39,055 nt of DNA from Terriglobia bacterium (GCA_025350105.1 JANXYJ010000084.1:1-39055), one strand, 5' to 3'; shown: positions 25,289 to 34,017, numbered from the stretch's first letter. The notes: generated by a model from the letters alone, not told the origin. Program-made: numbers and translations.

Positions 25289-27664
25289 GTGAGTAGAGTG
25301 TTCCGCTTCCTTTTCCTCCCGTTCATTTTGGTTGGTGCGGCGGTTGGGCAGACACCCGCTGGCGAACTCATCACCAAGTATTGCGTTTCATGCCACAACC
25401 AGAAACTAAAAACGGCAAATCTTGCCTTGGACAGCGTAGACGCTGATCACGTCTTCAACTCCGCCGAGACCTGGGAAAAGGTAATCGTGAAGCTGCGCAG
25501 CCGGGCCATGCCGCCCCCCGGTATTCGCCGGCCCGACAATGCGACTTATGATTCGGTGGCCGGCTGGCTGGAATCGGAAATTGATCACGCGGCGGCGGCG
25601 CGTGTGAATCCGGGCCGCGCTCCGAATCTGCATCGGCTGAATCGCGTGGAATATGCCAATGCGGTGCGCGATCTGCTTGGGGTGGAAGTGGACGCGGAGA
25701 CGGTGCTGCCTCCCGATGAGCAGGCATTTGGTTTTGATAACAACGGCGAGGCGCTGACCATGCAGCCGGCGCTGCTGGATCGTTACGTTTCGGCAGCGGC
25801 GAAAATTGCGCGCAAGGCGGTTGGCGATCCCACCATGCCGCCGGCGTTTGAACGCTACGGAGCCGTGAAAGGAAACTCCAACGAGATCACCTACCTGCGC
25901 CAGAACGATCGCCTGGATGAAGATTTTCCGTTGGGTACGCGCGGCGGCATCGCGGCGCAGCATTATTTTCCCGTCGATGCCGAATATGTTTTCAAGCTGC
26001 GTTTGCAGCGCAATTATACCAGCGTGATTCGCGGCCTGAACGTTCCCAATCAATACGAAATTCGCGTGGACGGAAAACTGGTGGGCAAATTTACGTTGGG
26101 CGGCGAAAAGGTTCGTTCGAAGACATATTTGTACGACGCCGATGACGCACTGCAGGTGCAAGTGCCGGTGAAGGCGGGTCCACGGCGCGTGGTGGCGACC
26201 ATGCTGAAGACCGACGACGCGGAGCCCGAAGGCGCCGGTCCCGATCGTATCCCTTTATTTAGCCGCCAATCGGATACCACCACTGCTCCAGCGGCCATTT
26301 CGTCCATGTTGATCGGCGGGCCGTATAACGCACAAGTGAGTCAGGATTCGCCCAGCCGCCGCTTGATCTTCGTGTGCAGGCCGGTCACTAACGCTGATGA
26401 AATTCCCTGCGCCACGAAGATTTTGTCGAAACTAGCCCGGCGCGGCTATCGCCGGGTTGCTGCAACGGAAGATGTGGACACACTGCTCAGTTTCTATAAG
26501 AAAGCCCGCGCTTCTTCCAATCCTGCGACAGCAAGTTTCGACGATGGCATTCGCGCGGCGCTGGAGCGTCTTTTGGTGGGGCCTGATTTCCTCTTCCGTA
26601 TGGAAGGCGAACCGGATCATGTTCGCGCGGGCGAAGCTTATCGCATTTCCGATATCGAGCTAGCCTCGCGCTTGTCCTTCGCTCTGTGGAGCAGCATCCC
26701 GGATGACGCGCTAATGGACCTGGCGATTCGCGGCAAGCTGCATGAACCAGCGGTGCTCGATCAACAAGTGTTGCGCATGCTGGCCGACCCTCGCGCACGG
26801 GCGTCGCTGGTACAAAATTTCTTTGCGGAATGGCTGCAAACCCGCAACCTGCGGCTGTTGAATCCGGAAAGCACTAAATTCCCCTGGTTTGATGACAACT
26901 TGCGCCTTGCGTTCGTCAAGGAGATTGAGTTGTTTCTCGACGCGCAGTTGCGGGAAGACCGCAGCATCGTCGATTTGCTGACGTCAAATCAGACCTATCT
27001 CAACGAGCAATTGGCCCGGCACTATGGCGTCCCGGGCGTGTATGGCAGCCACTTCCGCCGCGTAACCCTCACCGACGAAAATCGTTTTGGCTTATTCGGC
27101 AAAGCCAGCGTTCTAGCGGTGACGTCCTACACCACGCGCACTTCGCCGACGGTCCGCGGCAAGTGGCTGCTGGAAAATATTCTGGCCGCGCCGATGCCCG
27201 CGCCGCCGCCCAATATTCCCGCGCTGGAAGAAAGCAACAAGGACGGCAAGCCGCTTTCGGTTCGCGAAATGCTAGAAAAACACCGCGCCAATCCCACCTG
27301 CGCAAGTTGCCACGCACGCATGGATCCCTTGGGTTTCAGTCTGGAAAATTTCGACGCCATCGGCCAATGGCGGACCACCGACGCGGGCAAGCCGATTGAC
27401 GCATCCGGCGTCTTGCTCGACGGCACGAAAGTTGCTGGGCCGGCCGAACTGCAACGCGCCTTGGTGGCGCAGAAACAGCAGTTCGTACGCGCGGTCACCG
27501 AAAAGTTGTTGACCTATACGCTGGGCCGCGGCGTCGAATATTATGATGCGCCGGCGATTCGGGCCATTGTGAGCCATGCCGCTGCGGACAACTATCGCTG
27601 GTCATCTGTGATTCAAGGCATTGTGAAGAGCGCGCCTTTCCAGATGCGGGCCGCTGTTCAATAA
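25289..27664 (+). CDS. Secreted heme protein with DUF1587/DUF1592/DUF1588/DUF1585 domains
   Basis: A protein of about 791 residues. Signal peptide (FRFLFLPFILVGAAVGQ), then a cytochrome c-like module with heme motif CVSCH and LRSRAMPPPG. DUF1587 follows (LNRVEYANAVRDLLGVEVD, QPALLDRYVSAA), then a carbohydrate-binding-like beta domain (VPNQYEIRVDGKLVGKF). DUF1592 has DFLFRMEGEP, LASRLSFALWSSIPDDALM and LVQNFFAEWLQTRNL. DUF1588 has KASVLAVTSYTTRTSPTVRGKWLLENIL and a second heme motif in CASCHARMDPLGFSLENFD. DUF1585 is C-terminal. The frame opens at 25214 inside the ankyrin gene; GTG 25289 just after that stop is preferred, with 25298 possible. The family is paired almost invariantly with DUF1552; its chemistry is not established. 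Confidence 0.9.
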   Translation: MSRVFRFLFLPFILVGAAVGQTPAGELITKYCVSCHNQKLKTANLALDSVDADHVFNSAETWEKVIVKLRSRAMPPPGIRRPDNATYDSVAGWLESEIDHAAAARVNPGRAPNLHRLNRVEYANAVRDLLGVEVDAETVLPPDEQAFGFDNNGEALTMQPALLDRYVSAAAKIARKAVGDPTMPPAFERYGAVKGNSNEITYLRQNDRLDEDFPLGTRGGIAAQHYFPVDAEYVFKLRLQRNYTSVIRGLNVPNQYEIRVDGKLVGKFTLGGEKVRSKTYLYDADDALQVQVPVKAGPRRVVATMLKTDDAEPEGAGPDRIPLFSRQSDTTTAPAAISSMLIGGPYNAQVSQDSPSRRLIFVCRPVTNADEIPCATKILSKLARRGYRRVAATEDVDTLLSFYKKARASSNPATASFDDGIRAALERLLVGPDFLFRMEGEPDHVRAGEAYRISDIELASRLSFALWSSIPDDALMDLAIRGKLHEPAVLDQQVLRMLADPRARASLVQNFFAEWLQTRNLRLLNPESTKFPWFDDNLRLAFVKEIELFLDAQLREDRSIVDLLTSNQTYLNEQLARHYGVPGVYGSHFRRVTLTDENRFGLFGKASVLAVTSYTTRTSPTVRGKWLLENILAAPMPAPPPNIPALEESNKDGKPLSVREMLEKHRANPTCASCHARMDPLGFSLENFDAIGQWRTTDAGKPIDASGVLLDGTKVAGPAELQRALVAQKQQFVRAVTEKLLTYTLGRGVEYYDAPAIRAIVSHAAADNYRWSSVIQGIVKSAPFQMRAAVQ

Positions 27665-27672
27665 GGAGTTTT

Positions 27673-29013
27673 ATGTTCGTCACCAAGAAAAATCTTTCGC
27701 GCCGGACTCTTTTGAAAGGTGCGGGCGCGGCGGTTGCGTTGCCGTTGCTGGACGCCATGGTGCCTGCGCTGGTCAAGGGCGCTGGCACTGCGGTGCGCCG
27801 GCTGGGAGTGGTCTATCATCCCAACGGAGTGATCTACGATCAGTGGCTGCCCACTGGCATCGGCAAAGATTACAAACTCTCACCCACCCTCGCTGGCCTT
27901 GAGCCTTTCAAGGACCAACTGCTGGTCATCACCGGTTTGGCTAGCGATACAGCGGAGGCGTTGGGTGATGGCGGCGGCGATCACTCGCGCGCATCGGGAA
28001 GTTATTTGACCGGCGTGCACATCAAGAAGTCTGACACCGCGCTTGAAAACGGCATCTCGATGGATCAGATTGCCGCCAAACACTTGGAGAGCGATACGCA
28101 GCTTTCTTCGTTGCAGCTTGCTTCCGACGATAACAGCCTGATGGGATCCTGCGATTTGGGCTACAGTTGCGCCTATAGCAGCACGCTTTCCTGGTTGACG
28201 CCGACTTTGCCGTTGATGGCCGAAAACAATCCGCGCGTGCTGTTTGAGCGCATGTTTGGCTCAAGCGACAGTACCGATGCGCAGGTGCGCGCGGCACGAT
28301 TACAACAGGACAAAAGCCTGCTCGATTCAGTGAACGCGCGGGTGAATCAACTGCAGAAGAAGCTCGGCAAGAGTGACAACCGCAAGGTTGACGATTACCT
28401 GACTTCGCTTCGTGACGTTGAACGCCGCATTCAGAAAGCCGAAGAGCAGAGCGCCAAAGAAGTAACGGGCATCCCGCAGCCCGCCGGTATTCCCGACACT
28501 TTCGAGGCCCATGTCGGCCTGCTGTACGATTTGCAATTGCTGGCGTATCAGTCCGATCTCACCCGAGTGATCACCTTCATGTACGGCCGCGAACAGACCG
28601 GCCGCCCCTATCCGCAAATCGGAGTGCCCGAACCGCACCATCCCATCACGCATCATCAAAACGACCCCGTGAAGATGGAAAAATGCACCCGCATCCAGCG
28701 CCATCACATCAAGCTATTCGCCGAGTACCTGGAAAAATTGCGCAAAACTCCCGACGGCGATGGCAGCCTGCTGGATCACATGATCATCCTCTACGGCGGA
28801 GGCATCAGCAACAGCGACCGCCACACCCACGGCCCTTTGCCAACTCTGGTTCTAGGCGGAGGCAGCGGGACATTGAAGGGCGGACGTCACGTAGTTTATC
28901 CCGAACATACGCCGCTGACGAATTTGCAATTGACGTTGCTGAATAAGCTGGGCGTGCCTCGGGAGAAGTTGGGGGATAGCACGGGACAGTTTGCGGAATT
29001 GGCGGGGGTTTAG
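27673..29013 (+). CDS. Tat-exported DUF1552 protein
   Basis: A 446-residue protein with a twin-arginine signal (NLSRRTLLKGAGAAVALPLLDAM). The DUF1552 body includes GVVYHPNGVIYDQWLPTG, LVITGLASD, GDHSRASGSYLTGVHIKKS, SMDQIAAKHL, LMYDLQLLAY-type segments and TFMYGREQTGRPYPQIGVPEPHHPITHHQND. It ends with GGGISNSDRHTHGPLPTLVLGGGSGTLKGGRHV. These features recall the alkaline-phosphatase-like DUF1501/DUF1552 superfamily, with histidine-rich metal positions. The AAGGAG ribosome site is just upstream and the gene starts eight bases after the heme-protein stop. Substrate unknown; Tat export suggests that it folds with a cofactor or partner before export. Confidence 0.92.
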   Translation: MFVTKKNLSRRTLLKGAGAAVALPLLDAMVPALVKGAGTAVRRLGVVYHPNGVIYDQWLPTGIGKDYKLSPTLAGLEPFKDQLLVITGLASDTAEALGDGGGDHSRASGSYLTGVHIKKSDTALENGISMDQIAAKHLESDTQLSSLQLASDDNSLMGSCDLGYSCAYSSTLSWLTPTLPLMAENNPRVLFERMFGSSDSTDAQVRAARLQQDKSLLDSVNARVNQLQKKLGKSDNRKVDDYLTSLRDVERRIQKAEEQSAKEVTGIPQPAGIPDTFEAHVGLLYDLQLLAYQSDLTRVITFMYGREQTGRPYPQIGVPEPHHPITHHQNDPVKMEKCTRIQRHHIKLFAEYLEKLRKTPDGDGSLLDHMIILYGGGISNSDRHTHGPLPTLVLGGGSGTLKGGRHVVYPEHTPLTNLQLTLLNKLGVPREKLGDSTGQFAELAGV

Positions 29014-29035
29014 GTACCTTCCTTGCTGGAATGCG

Positions 29036-29779
29036 ATGAACGCAATCCTCAACGTGCTGGACCAGTGCGTCGAAAATGGTACATTCCCCATGCTCGATAA
29101 CGGCTACGTTTATTTGGCTGCGACGAGACTTGCTCTCTTTCGTTCGTCAGTTGCAGGCCCGCTAGCTGATTGGGCGATTGTCATCGAAGTCTTTGGCTTT
29201 TCACCTCGTGCACAACACCCCGACACATTCATTCAGACATTCGCAAGCCGTTTACACAATCGAGACTCGGAGGCCTCTTACGTTAGCGCAGATGCCTATC
29301 ACAATTACTTGGCAAACAACCCGAATAATGAGACTCGTATCGTATTTCCCGTGGATTTTGAATCTGCCCAGCAAACCGAGAATTCAGAAATGATTGCTCT
29401 GGGGGTGGGGGTTGTCCAGATTAGGGGAAAGCCGATCGCGGTTCCCCCGGCCCCAGCCCTTGAACGCTGTGGCATCAAATTGGAGAGACCGCCTAGTATC
29501 CAAGTGTTTGAATTGTGCCGCTATTTCGCTGAAACAACGCGAGACCAAGTATTGGCGACCCCTGATGAACAGCGAATCAGCATTCTTCCTGACATGCGGC
29601 GGATTTTGCAGCTCGAAGAGTGGCGCCATCCCAATCTCCTGTCGGGTGAGCGGCCTAGTCAACTACAGACATTCCAACAACTAGCGCAAGTCCTGACCAC
29701 TGGCGACGTATCCCTATACCAACGGAGTAAACCGCCCAATACGCACTGGAAGAATTGGCCTGAGGGCGGAACGCTTTGA
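29036..29779 (+). CDS. DUF7003-like protein of unknown function
   Basis: A protein of about 247 residues with no signal peptide. Characteristic stretches are FPMLDNGYVYLAATRLALFRS, WAIVIEVFGFSPRAQHPDTF, FASRLHNRDSEASYVS, YHNYLANNPNNETRIVFPVD, DQVLATPDEQRISILPDM, ILQLEEWRHPNLL and NTHWKNWPEGGTL, which I associate with the DUF7003 family. ATG 29036 opens the conserved region; the frame extends to 28991, overlapping the DUF1552 end. It is 22 bases after that stop but seems an independent cytoplasmic protein. The family's sporadic distribution and its position just before a toxin-antitoxin pair may indicate an accessory gene. Confidence 0.7.
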   Translation: MNAILNVLDQCVENGTFPMLDNGYVYLAATRLALFRSSVAGPLADWAIVIEVFGFSPRAQHPDTFIQTFASRLHNRDSEASYVSADAYHNYLANNPNNETRIVFPVDFESAQQTENSEMIALGVGVVQIRGKPIAVPPAPALERCGIKLERPPSIQVFELCRYFAETTRDQVLATPDEQRISILPDMRRILQLEEWRHPNLLSGERPSQLQTFQQLAQVLTTGDVSLYQRSKPPNTHWKNWPEGGTL

Positions 29780-29792
29780 ACTTGTGCCTAGC

Positions 29793-29885
29793 CTAGAAGG
29801 CGTGGTCTGTTGCCGTGCCAGCCAAGGCGCGGACTTGCTGGATTTGCTCATCGCGAAGCGCAACGGTGATCTTCGTCATAGCCAT
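29793..29885 (-). CDS. Thirty-codon ORF resembling the N-terminus of a ribbon-helix-helix antitoxin
   Basis: ATG at 29885 and TAG at 29795-29793 give TKITVALRDEQIQQVRALAG plus ten flanking residues. This matches the beta-strand and first helix of CopG/RHH-type antitoxins, followed by an abrupt end (TATDHAF). It starts eight bases after the hicB stop on the same strand. It is probably a remnant of a second antitoxin gene, or a micro-ORF detached from HicB, whose relatives often end in an RHH domain. Confidence 0.4.
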   Translation of the reverse strand: MAMTKITVALRDEQIQQVRALAGTATDHAF

Positions 29886-29893
29886 ATACGGAA

Positions 29894-30106
29894 CTAGACA
29901 GGAATCTCAACCTCATCCGCAACCGTCGTCGGTGCGGGAACGTCATACCCGAACTCTCGCATGACGTCCAAATGCCCCTCAATCGCTTCCTTCATCAACT
30001 CTTTGGTTTTGTCGAGCGTGGGGGCGGCAGCCACGCATCCGGGCAGATCCGGGACGTGAGCACTGTAGCCGGTGGACGTCGGCGCGTAAAGGACGGCGTA
30101 TTTCAT
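29894..30106 (-). CDS. hicB: HicB-type antitoxin
   Basis: A 70-residue protein of the partial RNase H fold: MKYAVLYAPTSTGYSAHVPDLPGCVAAAPTLDKTKELMKEAIEGHLD. The pattern Y.A.VPDLPGC....T..E....M.EAI..H is diagnostic of HicB. It would bind and neutralise HicA. It lacks a C-terminal DNA-binding domain, so autoregulation would need another factor; a truncated RHH-like ORF follows eight bases downstream. It overlaps hicA by four bases (ATGA), toxin first, as in many HicAB loci. Confidence 0.88.
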   Translation of the reverse strand: MKYAVLYAPTSTGYSAHVPDLPGCVAAAPTLDKTKELMKEAIEGHLDVMREFGYDVPAPTTVADEVEIPV

Positions 30107-30291
30107 TTTGTCAACCCTGCTTGCTTCATTATAGATGCTTGCGTCTTAGGATCCAGATCGCTTGATGGATGACCCGCAATGGTAACGATGCCGACTTTCG
30201 TTGGATGTTTGTAGTGCCGGTGACTGCCCCGAGTGCGTACGTTCCTCCAACCGTCAGCTTCGACGAGCTTGATGGCCTCCCTAACTTTCAT
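30103..30291 (-). CDS. hicA: HicA-type mRNA interferase toxin
   Basis: A 62-residue dsRBD-like toxin, MKVREAIKLVEADGWRNVRTRGSHRHYKHP..., with the catalytic histidine at position 24 in RGSHRHYKHP and the end IMKQAGL typical of the family. Members cleave mRNA and slow translation. It is full length with the key residues present, so it is likely active. The 18-base gap to the next minus-strand gene upstream (which ends at 30310) could allow readthrough from it. Confidence 0.9.
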   Translation of the reverse strand: MKVREAIKLVEADGWRNVRTRGSHRHYKHPTKVGIVTIAGHPSSDLDPKTQASIMKQAGLTK

Positions 30292-30309
30292 CCCCAGCGT
30301 GTCATCGCC

Positions 30310-31593
30310 TCAATCCCCAATCGCCTGCACCACCAAATTCTTCACCAACTCCCGATAGTGCCGCCGCGCCGGGCCCGGCGTATTCGCCAGAAACACCACC
30401 ACCATTTCTTCCTTCGGGTCCACCCAGAACATGGTGCCCTGCGCACCGCTCCACATGAACTCGCCGGGAGTCCCCATCACGCCTGCCACTCCGGGTTGCG
30501 TGCGCACGGCGACCCCAAGTCCAAATCCAAAGCCATCCATATGTTCCACAGCGAATTCGTGGAGGCGTGAAACGTCCACGTTCGCACTCAGTTGATTTGC
30601 CGTCATGTACTCGACACTCTTGCGGCTAAGAATGCGCGAATTTTCATAAGCGCCTTTATTCAGCAGCATGCTGGCGAAGCGGATGTAATCCAATGCCGTG
30701 CCCGATGCGCAACCGCCGCCGCAGTCATACTGCCACGGAGTCACCGGCAAACGAAAATTCACTGTCCGCCCGGTATCGGGGTCCATCGGCAACGGCTTGG
30801 CGATGCGAGTTGCTTTTGATGCCGGCACCATGAAGCCTGTATCTGTCATTCCCAACGGCCCGAACAAGCGTTCCTGCATAAACTCGCCCAGGCGTTTTTT
30901 TGTAACCGCTTCAACCGCGAGGCCTGCGACATCCAAACCGTGACTGTACTCCCACTGCGTTCCCGGTTGATAATGCAACGGTAGCTTGCCTAGCTCCTGC
31001 AGAAATTCCGCGCCCGATTGGTTCGCGGCGTTTTTCAGCCTCAATTCATACAACTTGTGCAGCGGCGTATCGCCGCGATTGCCGTAACTCACGCCGGCGG
31101 TGTGCCGCAGCATGTCCTGCAATGTCGGCTGGCGATGCGCCGCTTCCAGTCCGCGCGCTCCGGCGACCTTCATGTCCTTCAACTCCGGAAGATAGTTGCC
31201 GACGGGATCGTTCAAAAGCAGATCGCCCTGCTCGGCCAGCATCAAGGTCGTCACCGCCACCATCGGCTTGGTCATACTCGCCAATGCGAAGATGGCGTCC
31301 TTGGGCATGGGTGTGCCCGCGGCTTTGTCCACGAAACCGAACGATTCGTAGTACGCTAGTTTGCCTTTGCGCGCAATCGCCACAACCGCGCCGGGCATGC
31401 GCCCATGATCGACGTCTTGCTTGATGGCCTGCGCCAGCCGCTCCAGCCGTGCGCTGGAAAGACCAACGCTTTCGGGTTTGACGACCGCCGGATTGAGGGC
31501 AGAGCCTGCATCAGCCGCTGTTAGATTGAGCGTGACCAGGGGTAGAATCAGGCTAAGGCTTAGGGTCAGGTGGGCCGTCTTGTTGGTGAGCAT
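30310..31593 (-). CDS. Secreted serine beta-lactamase-family hydrolase (class C / esterase-like)
   Basis: A 427-residue protein with a signal peptide (LTLSLSLILPLVTLNLTAADA). It carries the serine beta-lactamase superfamily residues: Ser106-x-x-Lys109 in ASMTKPM, Tyr216-Ser-His in WEYSHGLDVAGL, and a C-terminal WSGAQGT in place of KTG. The arrangement (YxH, WxG) is typical of beta-lactamase-family esterases and D-Ala carboxypeptidase relatives rather than of true AmpC. The substrate may be an ester or a peptidoglycan fragment. It starts about 80 bases downstream of the DUF6644 gene end on the same strand. Confidence 0.88.
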   Translation of the reverse strand: MLTNKTAHLTLSLSLILPLVTLNLTAADAGSALNPAVVKPESVGLSSARLERLAQAIKQDVDHGRMPGAVVAIARKGKLAYYESFGFVDKAAGTPMPKDAIFALASMTKPMVAVTTLMLAEQGDLLLNDPVGNYLPELKDMKVAGARGLEAAHRQPTLQDMLRHTAGVSYGNRGDTPLHKLYELRLKNAANQSGAEFLQELGKLPLHYQPGTQWEYSHGLDVAGLAVEAVTKKRLGEFMQERLFGPLGMTDTGFMVPASKATRIAKPLPMDPDTGRTVNFRLPVTPWQYDCGGGCASGTALDYIRFASMLLNKGAYENSRILSRKSVEYMTANQLSANVDVSRLHEFAVEHMDGFGFGLGVAVRTQPGVAGVMGTPGEFMWSGAQGTMFWVDPKEEMVVVFLANTPGPARRHYRELVKNLVVQAIGD

Positions 31594-31673
31594 TTATATA
31601 CTCTACTACTTGGAACCAGCGTTCACTGGGCCGAAAAGGCCACCCCATAACGACCGCCCCCGCGGAACTTGTT

Positions 31674-32156
31674 TCACCCCGCCAGCAGTTCAATACTTAG
31701 TCCGGCCAGGATCACGCCCGCCCACAGCAGCATCGAAACCGCGGCGGAGCCCCTCAATTTACCAGCCGAAGCCTCCCCGCCGATTGCCCCTCCTATAACC
31801 AAAGGCCGATGCCATCCGTAGTGATGCACCAACGCGATCACCAACAACACCAGCTTCAACCGGAACGAAGGATTTTCCCAAAATCGCATCGCCGTGGCAA
31901 CGAACAACAACGGTCCGGAAACGCATTGTGCGCACAAACCCACCAACGTCAGCGGAGCCAATCCCATCGCCACTTCTCTCACCGATGTCTGCTTCAGAAC
32001 CCGCCCGAAGATGCGCAAATTCAAAATGAAAATGGACCCAAACACCAGCACCAGCCCCGCAATGTGCAAAATCTCAATCGACGGATAGGGCCACTTTGCA
32101 CTACGGATGGCAGCGGAGAGCGCGGAAGTCTGGCACCACTGAATAAAATCATTCAT
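31674..32156 (-). CDS. DUF6644-like membrane protein (second of a coupled pair)
   Basis: A 160-residue protein with four membrane helices (IEILHIAGLVLVFGSIFILNL, MGLAPLTLVGLCAQCVSGPLLFV, LKLVLLVIALVHHYGW, AVSMLLWAGVILAGLSIELLAG). The signatures ILHIxGL..VFGSI...LRIFGR and SGPLLFVATAMRFWENPSFRLKL match the DUF6644 type. Histidines on helices 1 and 3 (HIAG, HHYGWH) are placed as possible heme or metal ligands. Its start overlaps the previous gene's stop by four bases (ATGA). Confidence 0.8.
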   Translation of the reverse strand: MNDFIQWCQTSALSAAIRSAKWPYPSIEILHIAGLVLVFGSIFILNLRIFGRVLKQTSVREVAMGLAPLTLVGLCAQCVSGPLLFVATAMRFWENPSFRLKLVLLVIALVHHYGWHRPLVIGGAIGGEASAGKLRGSAAVSMLLWAGVILAGLSIELLAG

Positions 32157-32656
32157 GTGGAGTAGTCAAGTGTATAGCCAATCGCCCGCCCGCAAGCCAA
32201 GATCGTAAACCACAACAGCAGCGAAAAACCACCCGCCATCCGCGCTTGGAAAGGCGTTCGCATGTGGCGATCCCAGTGGTCAACACTTCTATACACGTTG
32301 AAGTGAAACATCAGCACGTTAAGCCCAGCCAGCAGCAACGCCAAAACCTTCAGCCGGAAAAAGACATTGCCGTACAGCCGCTCGGCTTCCATCGCCACCA
32401 GAAGTGACCCGCTCAAAAACATGACGCCGAAGCCCGCCCAGGTCCACGGCAGCAGGCTCCTTCCCACCTGGGAAATCGGTGTGCTGCGCAGCCCTAAGCC
32501 CAGGAGCCGCAAGTCCCAGAAAATCACCGTGCCCGCCGCGATCAGCAGGCCCAGCATATGCGTGAGGTTAAGCGCTGGAAACCAATAGGGCGATTCGCGC
32601 ATGCCCCGCGAAAACGGGGAATGCTCAATCGCCTGCATAATTTGGAGCAATGACAT
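32153..32656 (-). CDS. DUF6644-like membrane protein (first of a coupled pair)
   Basis: A protein of about 167 residues homologous to the downstream gene: LNLTHMLGLLIAAGTVIFWDLRLLGLG, WTWAGFGVMFLSGSLLVAMEAERLYGNVFFRLKVLALLLAGLNVLMFHF, and a last helix AGGFSLLLWFTILACGRAIGY. The frame opens at 32722, but ATG 32656 begins the part aligned with the paralogue. A conserved histidine lies in each half (LTHMLG, FHFNVYRSVDH). The ATGA overlap with its paralogue indicates a heterodimer. Divergent from tal with about 184 bases between. Function unknown. Confidence 0.8.
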   Translation of the reverse strand: MSLLQIMQAIEHSPFSRGMRESPYWFPALNLTHMLGLLIAAGTVIFWDLRLLGLGLRSTPISQVGRSLLPWTWAGFGVMFLSGSLLVAMEAERLYGNVFFRLKVLALLLAGLNVLMFHFNVYRSVDHWDRHMRTPFQARMAGGFSLLLWFTILACGRAIGYTLDYST

Positions 32657-32840
32657 ATATAAGCAGCGATAAACACAAAAAGCGGTAACGGCAATGCCCA
32701 GTGTGACACGATTCCGCCCCATCGGCGTTCCTCAGGCCTTCCCCTTATCCGATGCTCCGACTACGCTTAGGACTCCGCTGAAAGGAATCTCACATAACTG
32801 TAAAACTCCCCGAGTAGAGTACATTGGTAGCGAGGCCCCT

Positions 32841-34004
32841 ATGAGTACTACAACAACGCTGCCGTCCACTTCTGCCGATCCCCAAACAACCTCAGGCAAC
32901 CCGTTGCAACAGCTTGCCAACTTTGGTCAGTCCGTTTGGCTGGATTACATTCGCCGCGATCTGATGACCAGCGGGGAACTGAAACGCCTGATTGAGCAGG
33001 ATGGATTGGGAGGGATGACCTCGAACCCAGCGATTTTTGAAAAGGCCATCGCCACCGGGACCGAGTACAACGACCTTTTGACCACCCTTCGGCCGGACGC
33101 CTCCTTGGATGCCAAGGCAATTTTCGAACGCATTGCCATTCGCGATATTCAAGATGCCGCCGACGCGCTGCGCACAGTCTACGACCGGAGCAGGCACCAA
33201 GATGGCTACGTTAGCCTGGAAGTCTCGCCGTATCTTTCGGCGAAAACGCAGGAGACTTTGGACGAAGCGCGCCGCTTGTGGGCCGCTGTGGCGCGTCCCA
33301 ATTTGATGATTAAAGTCCCCGGCACCGCCGCAGGGATTCCGGCCATTGAGATTTTGCTGGCCGAAGGCATCAACATCAATGTGACACTGCTGTTTTCCCA
33401 GGATACCTATGAGGAAGTGGCCAAAGCTTTTGTGCGCGCCATTGAACGCCGCGCCGCACAGGGCTTGGATGTGGCGAACGTGGCCAGTGTTGCCAGTTTC
33501 TTCGTCAGCCGAATCGATTCCCTGATCGATACCCAACTGGAGGCCAAAAGCGCCAACGCAAGCCCCGAACAAAAGCAGTTGATCGACAGTGTCCACAGCA
33601 AAGTGGCCATTGCCAACGCCAAAATTGCGTATGAGCGTTACCAGCGAATATTTTCCGGCCCAGCGTGGACCGCACTTGCCGCCAAAGGTGCGCAAACGCA
33701 GCGTGTGTTGTGGGCCAGCACGTCGACCAAGAACCCCAAGCTGCGCGACGTTCTCTATATTGAAGAGTTGATCGGGATGCACACCGTCAACACCATTCCT
33801 CCCGCCACCTACGATGCCTTCCGTGATCACGGGAAACTGCGCGCCTCGCTTACCGAAAATGTGGAAGAAGCTCACAAGGTGATGGCCAACCTCGAAGCAG
33901 CAGGTATCTCCATGAAACAAGTGACCGACGAGCTGGTGGTACAAGGCGTGAAACTGTTTGAAGACGCGTTCACCAAATTGCTGTCCGTAATCCGCCCTGC
34001 ATAA
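32841..34004 (+). CDS. tal: Transaldolase
   Basis: A 387-residue TIM-barrel enzyme transferring a dihydroxyacetone unit between sugar phosphates in the non-oxidative pentose phosphate pathway. Conserved pieces are GQSVWLDYIRRDL, GGMTSNPAIFEKAI, GYVSLEVSPYLS, the Schiff-base lysine Lys158 in NLMIKVPGT, NVTLLFS, VASVASFFVSRID, and VLWASTSTKNP. The length places it with the long transaldolases that occur fused to glucose-6-phosphate isomerase elsewhere. The frame opens at 32694, but ATG 32841 with GAGG upstream begins the protein. The pgi gene follows after 13 bases. Confidence 0.95.
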   Translation: MSTTTTLPSTSADPQTTSGNPLQQLANFGQSVWLDYIRRDLMTSGELKRLIEQDGLGGMTSNPAIFEKAIATGTEYNDLLTTLRPDASLDAKAIFERIAIRDIQDAADALRTVYDRSRHQDGYVSLEVSPYLSAKTQETLDEARRLWAAVARPNLMIKVPGTAAGIPAIEILLAEGININVTLLFSQDTYEEVAKAFVRAIERRAAQGLDVANVASVASFFVSRIDSLIDTQLEAKSANASPEQKQLIDSVHSKVAIANAKIAYERYQRIFSGPAWTALAAKGAQTQRVLWASTSTKNPKLRDVLYIEELIGMHTVNTIPPATYDAFRDHGKLRASLTENVEEAHKVMANLEAAGISMKQVTDELVVQGVKLFEDAFTKLLSVIRPA

Positions 34005-34017
34005 ACTGGAGCCTCTT

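Noticed and set aside
25274-25296. GTGAGTAG repeated at 25274 and 25289 as a regulatory repeat
   Set aside because: Only eight bases and within the overlap of a gene end and a gene start; chance is a sufficient explanation.
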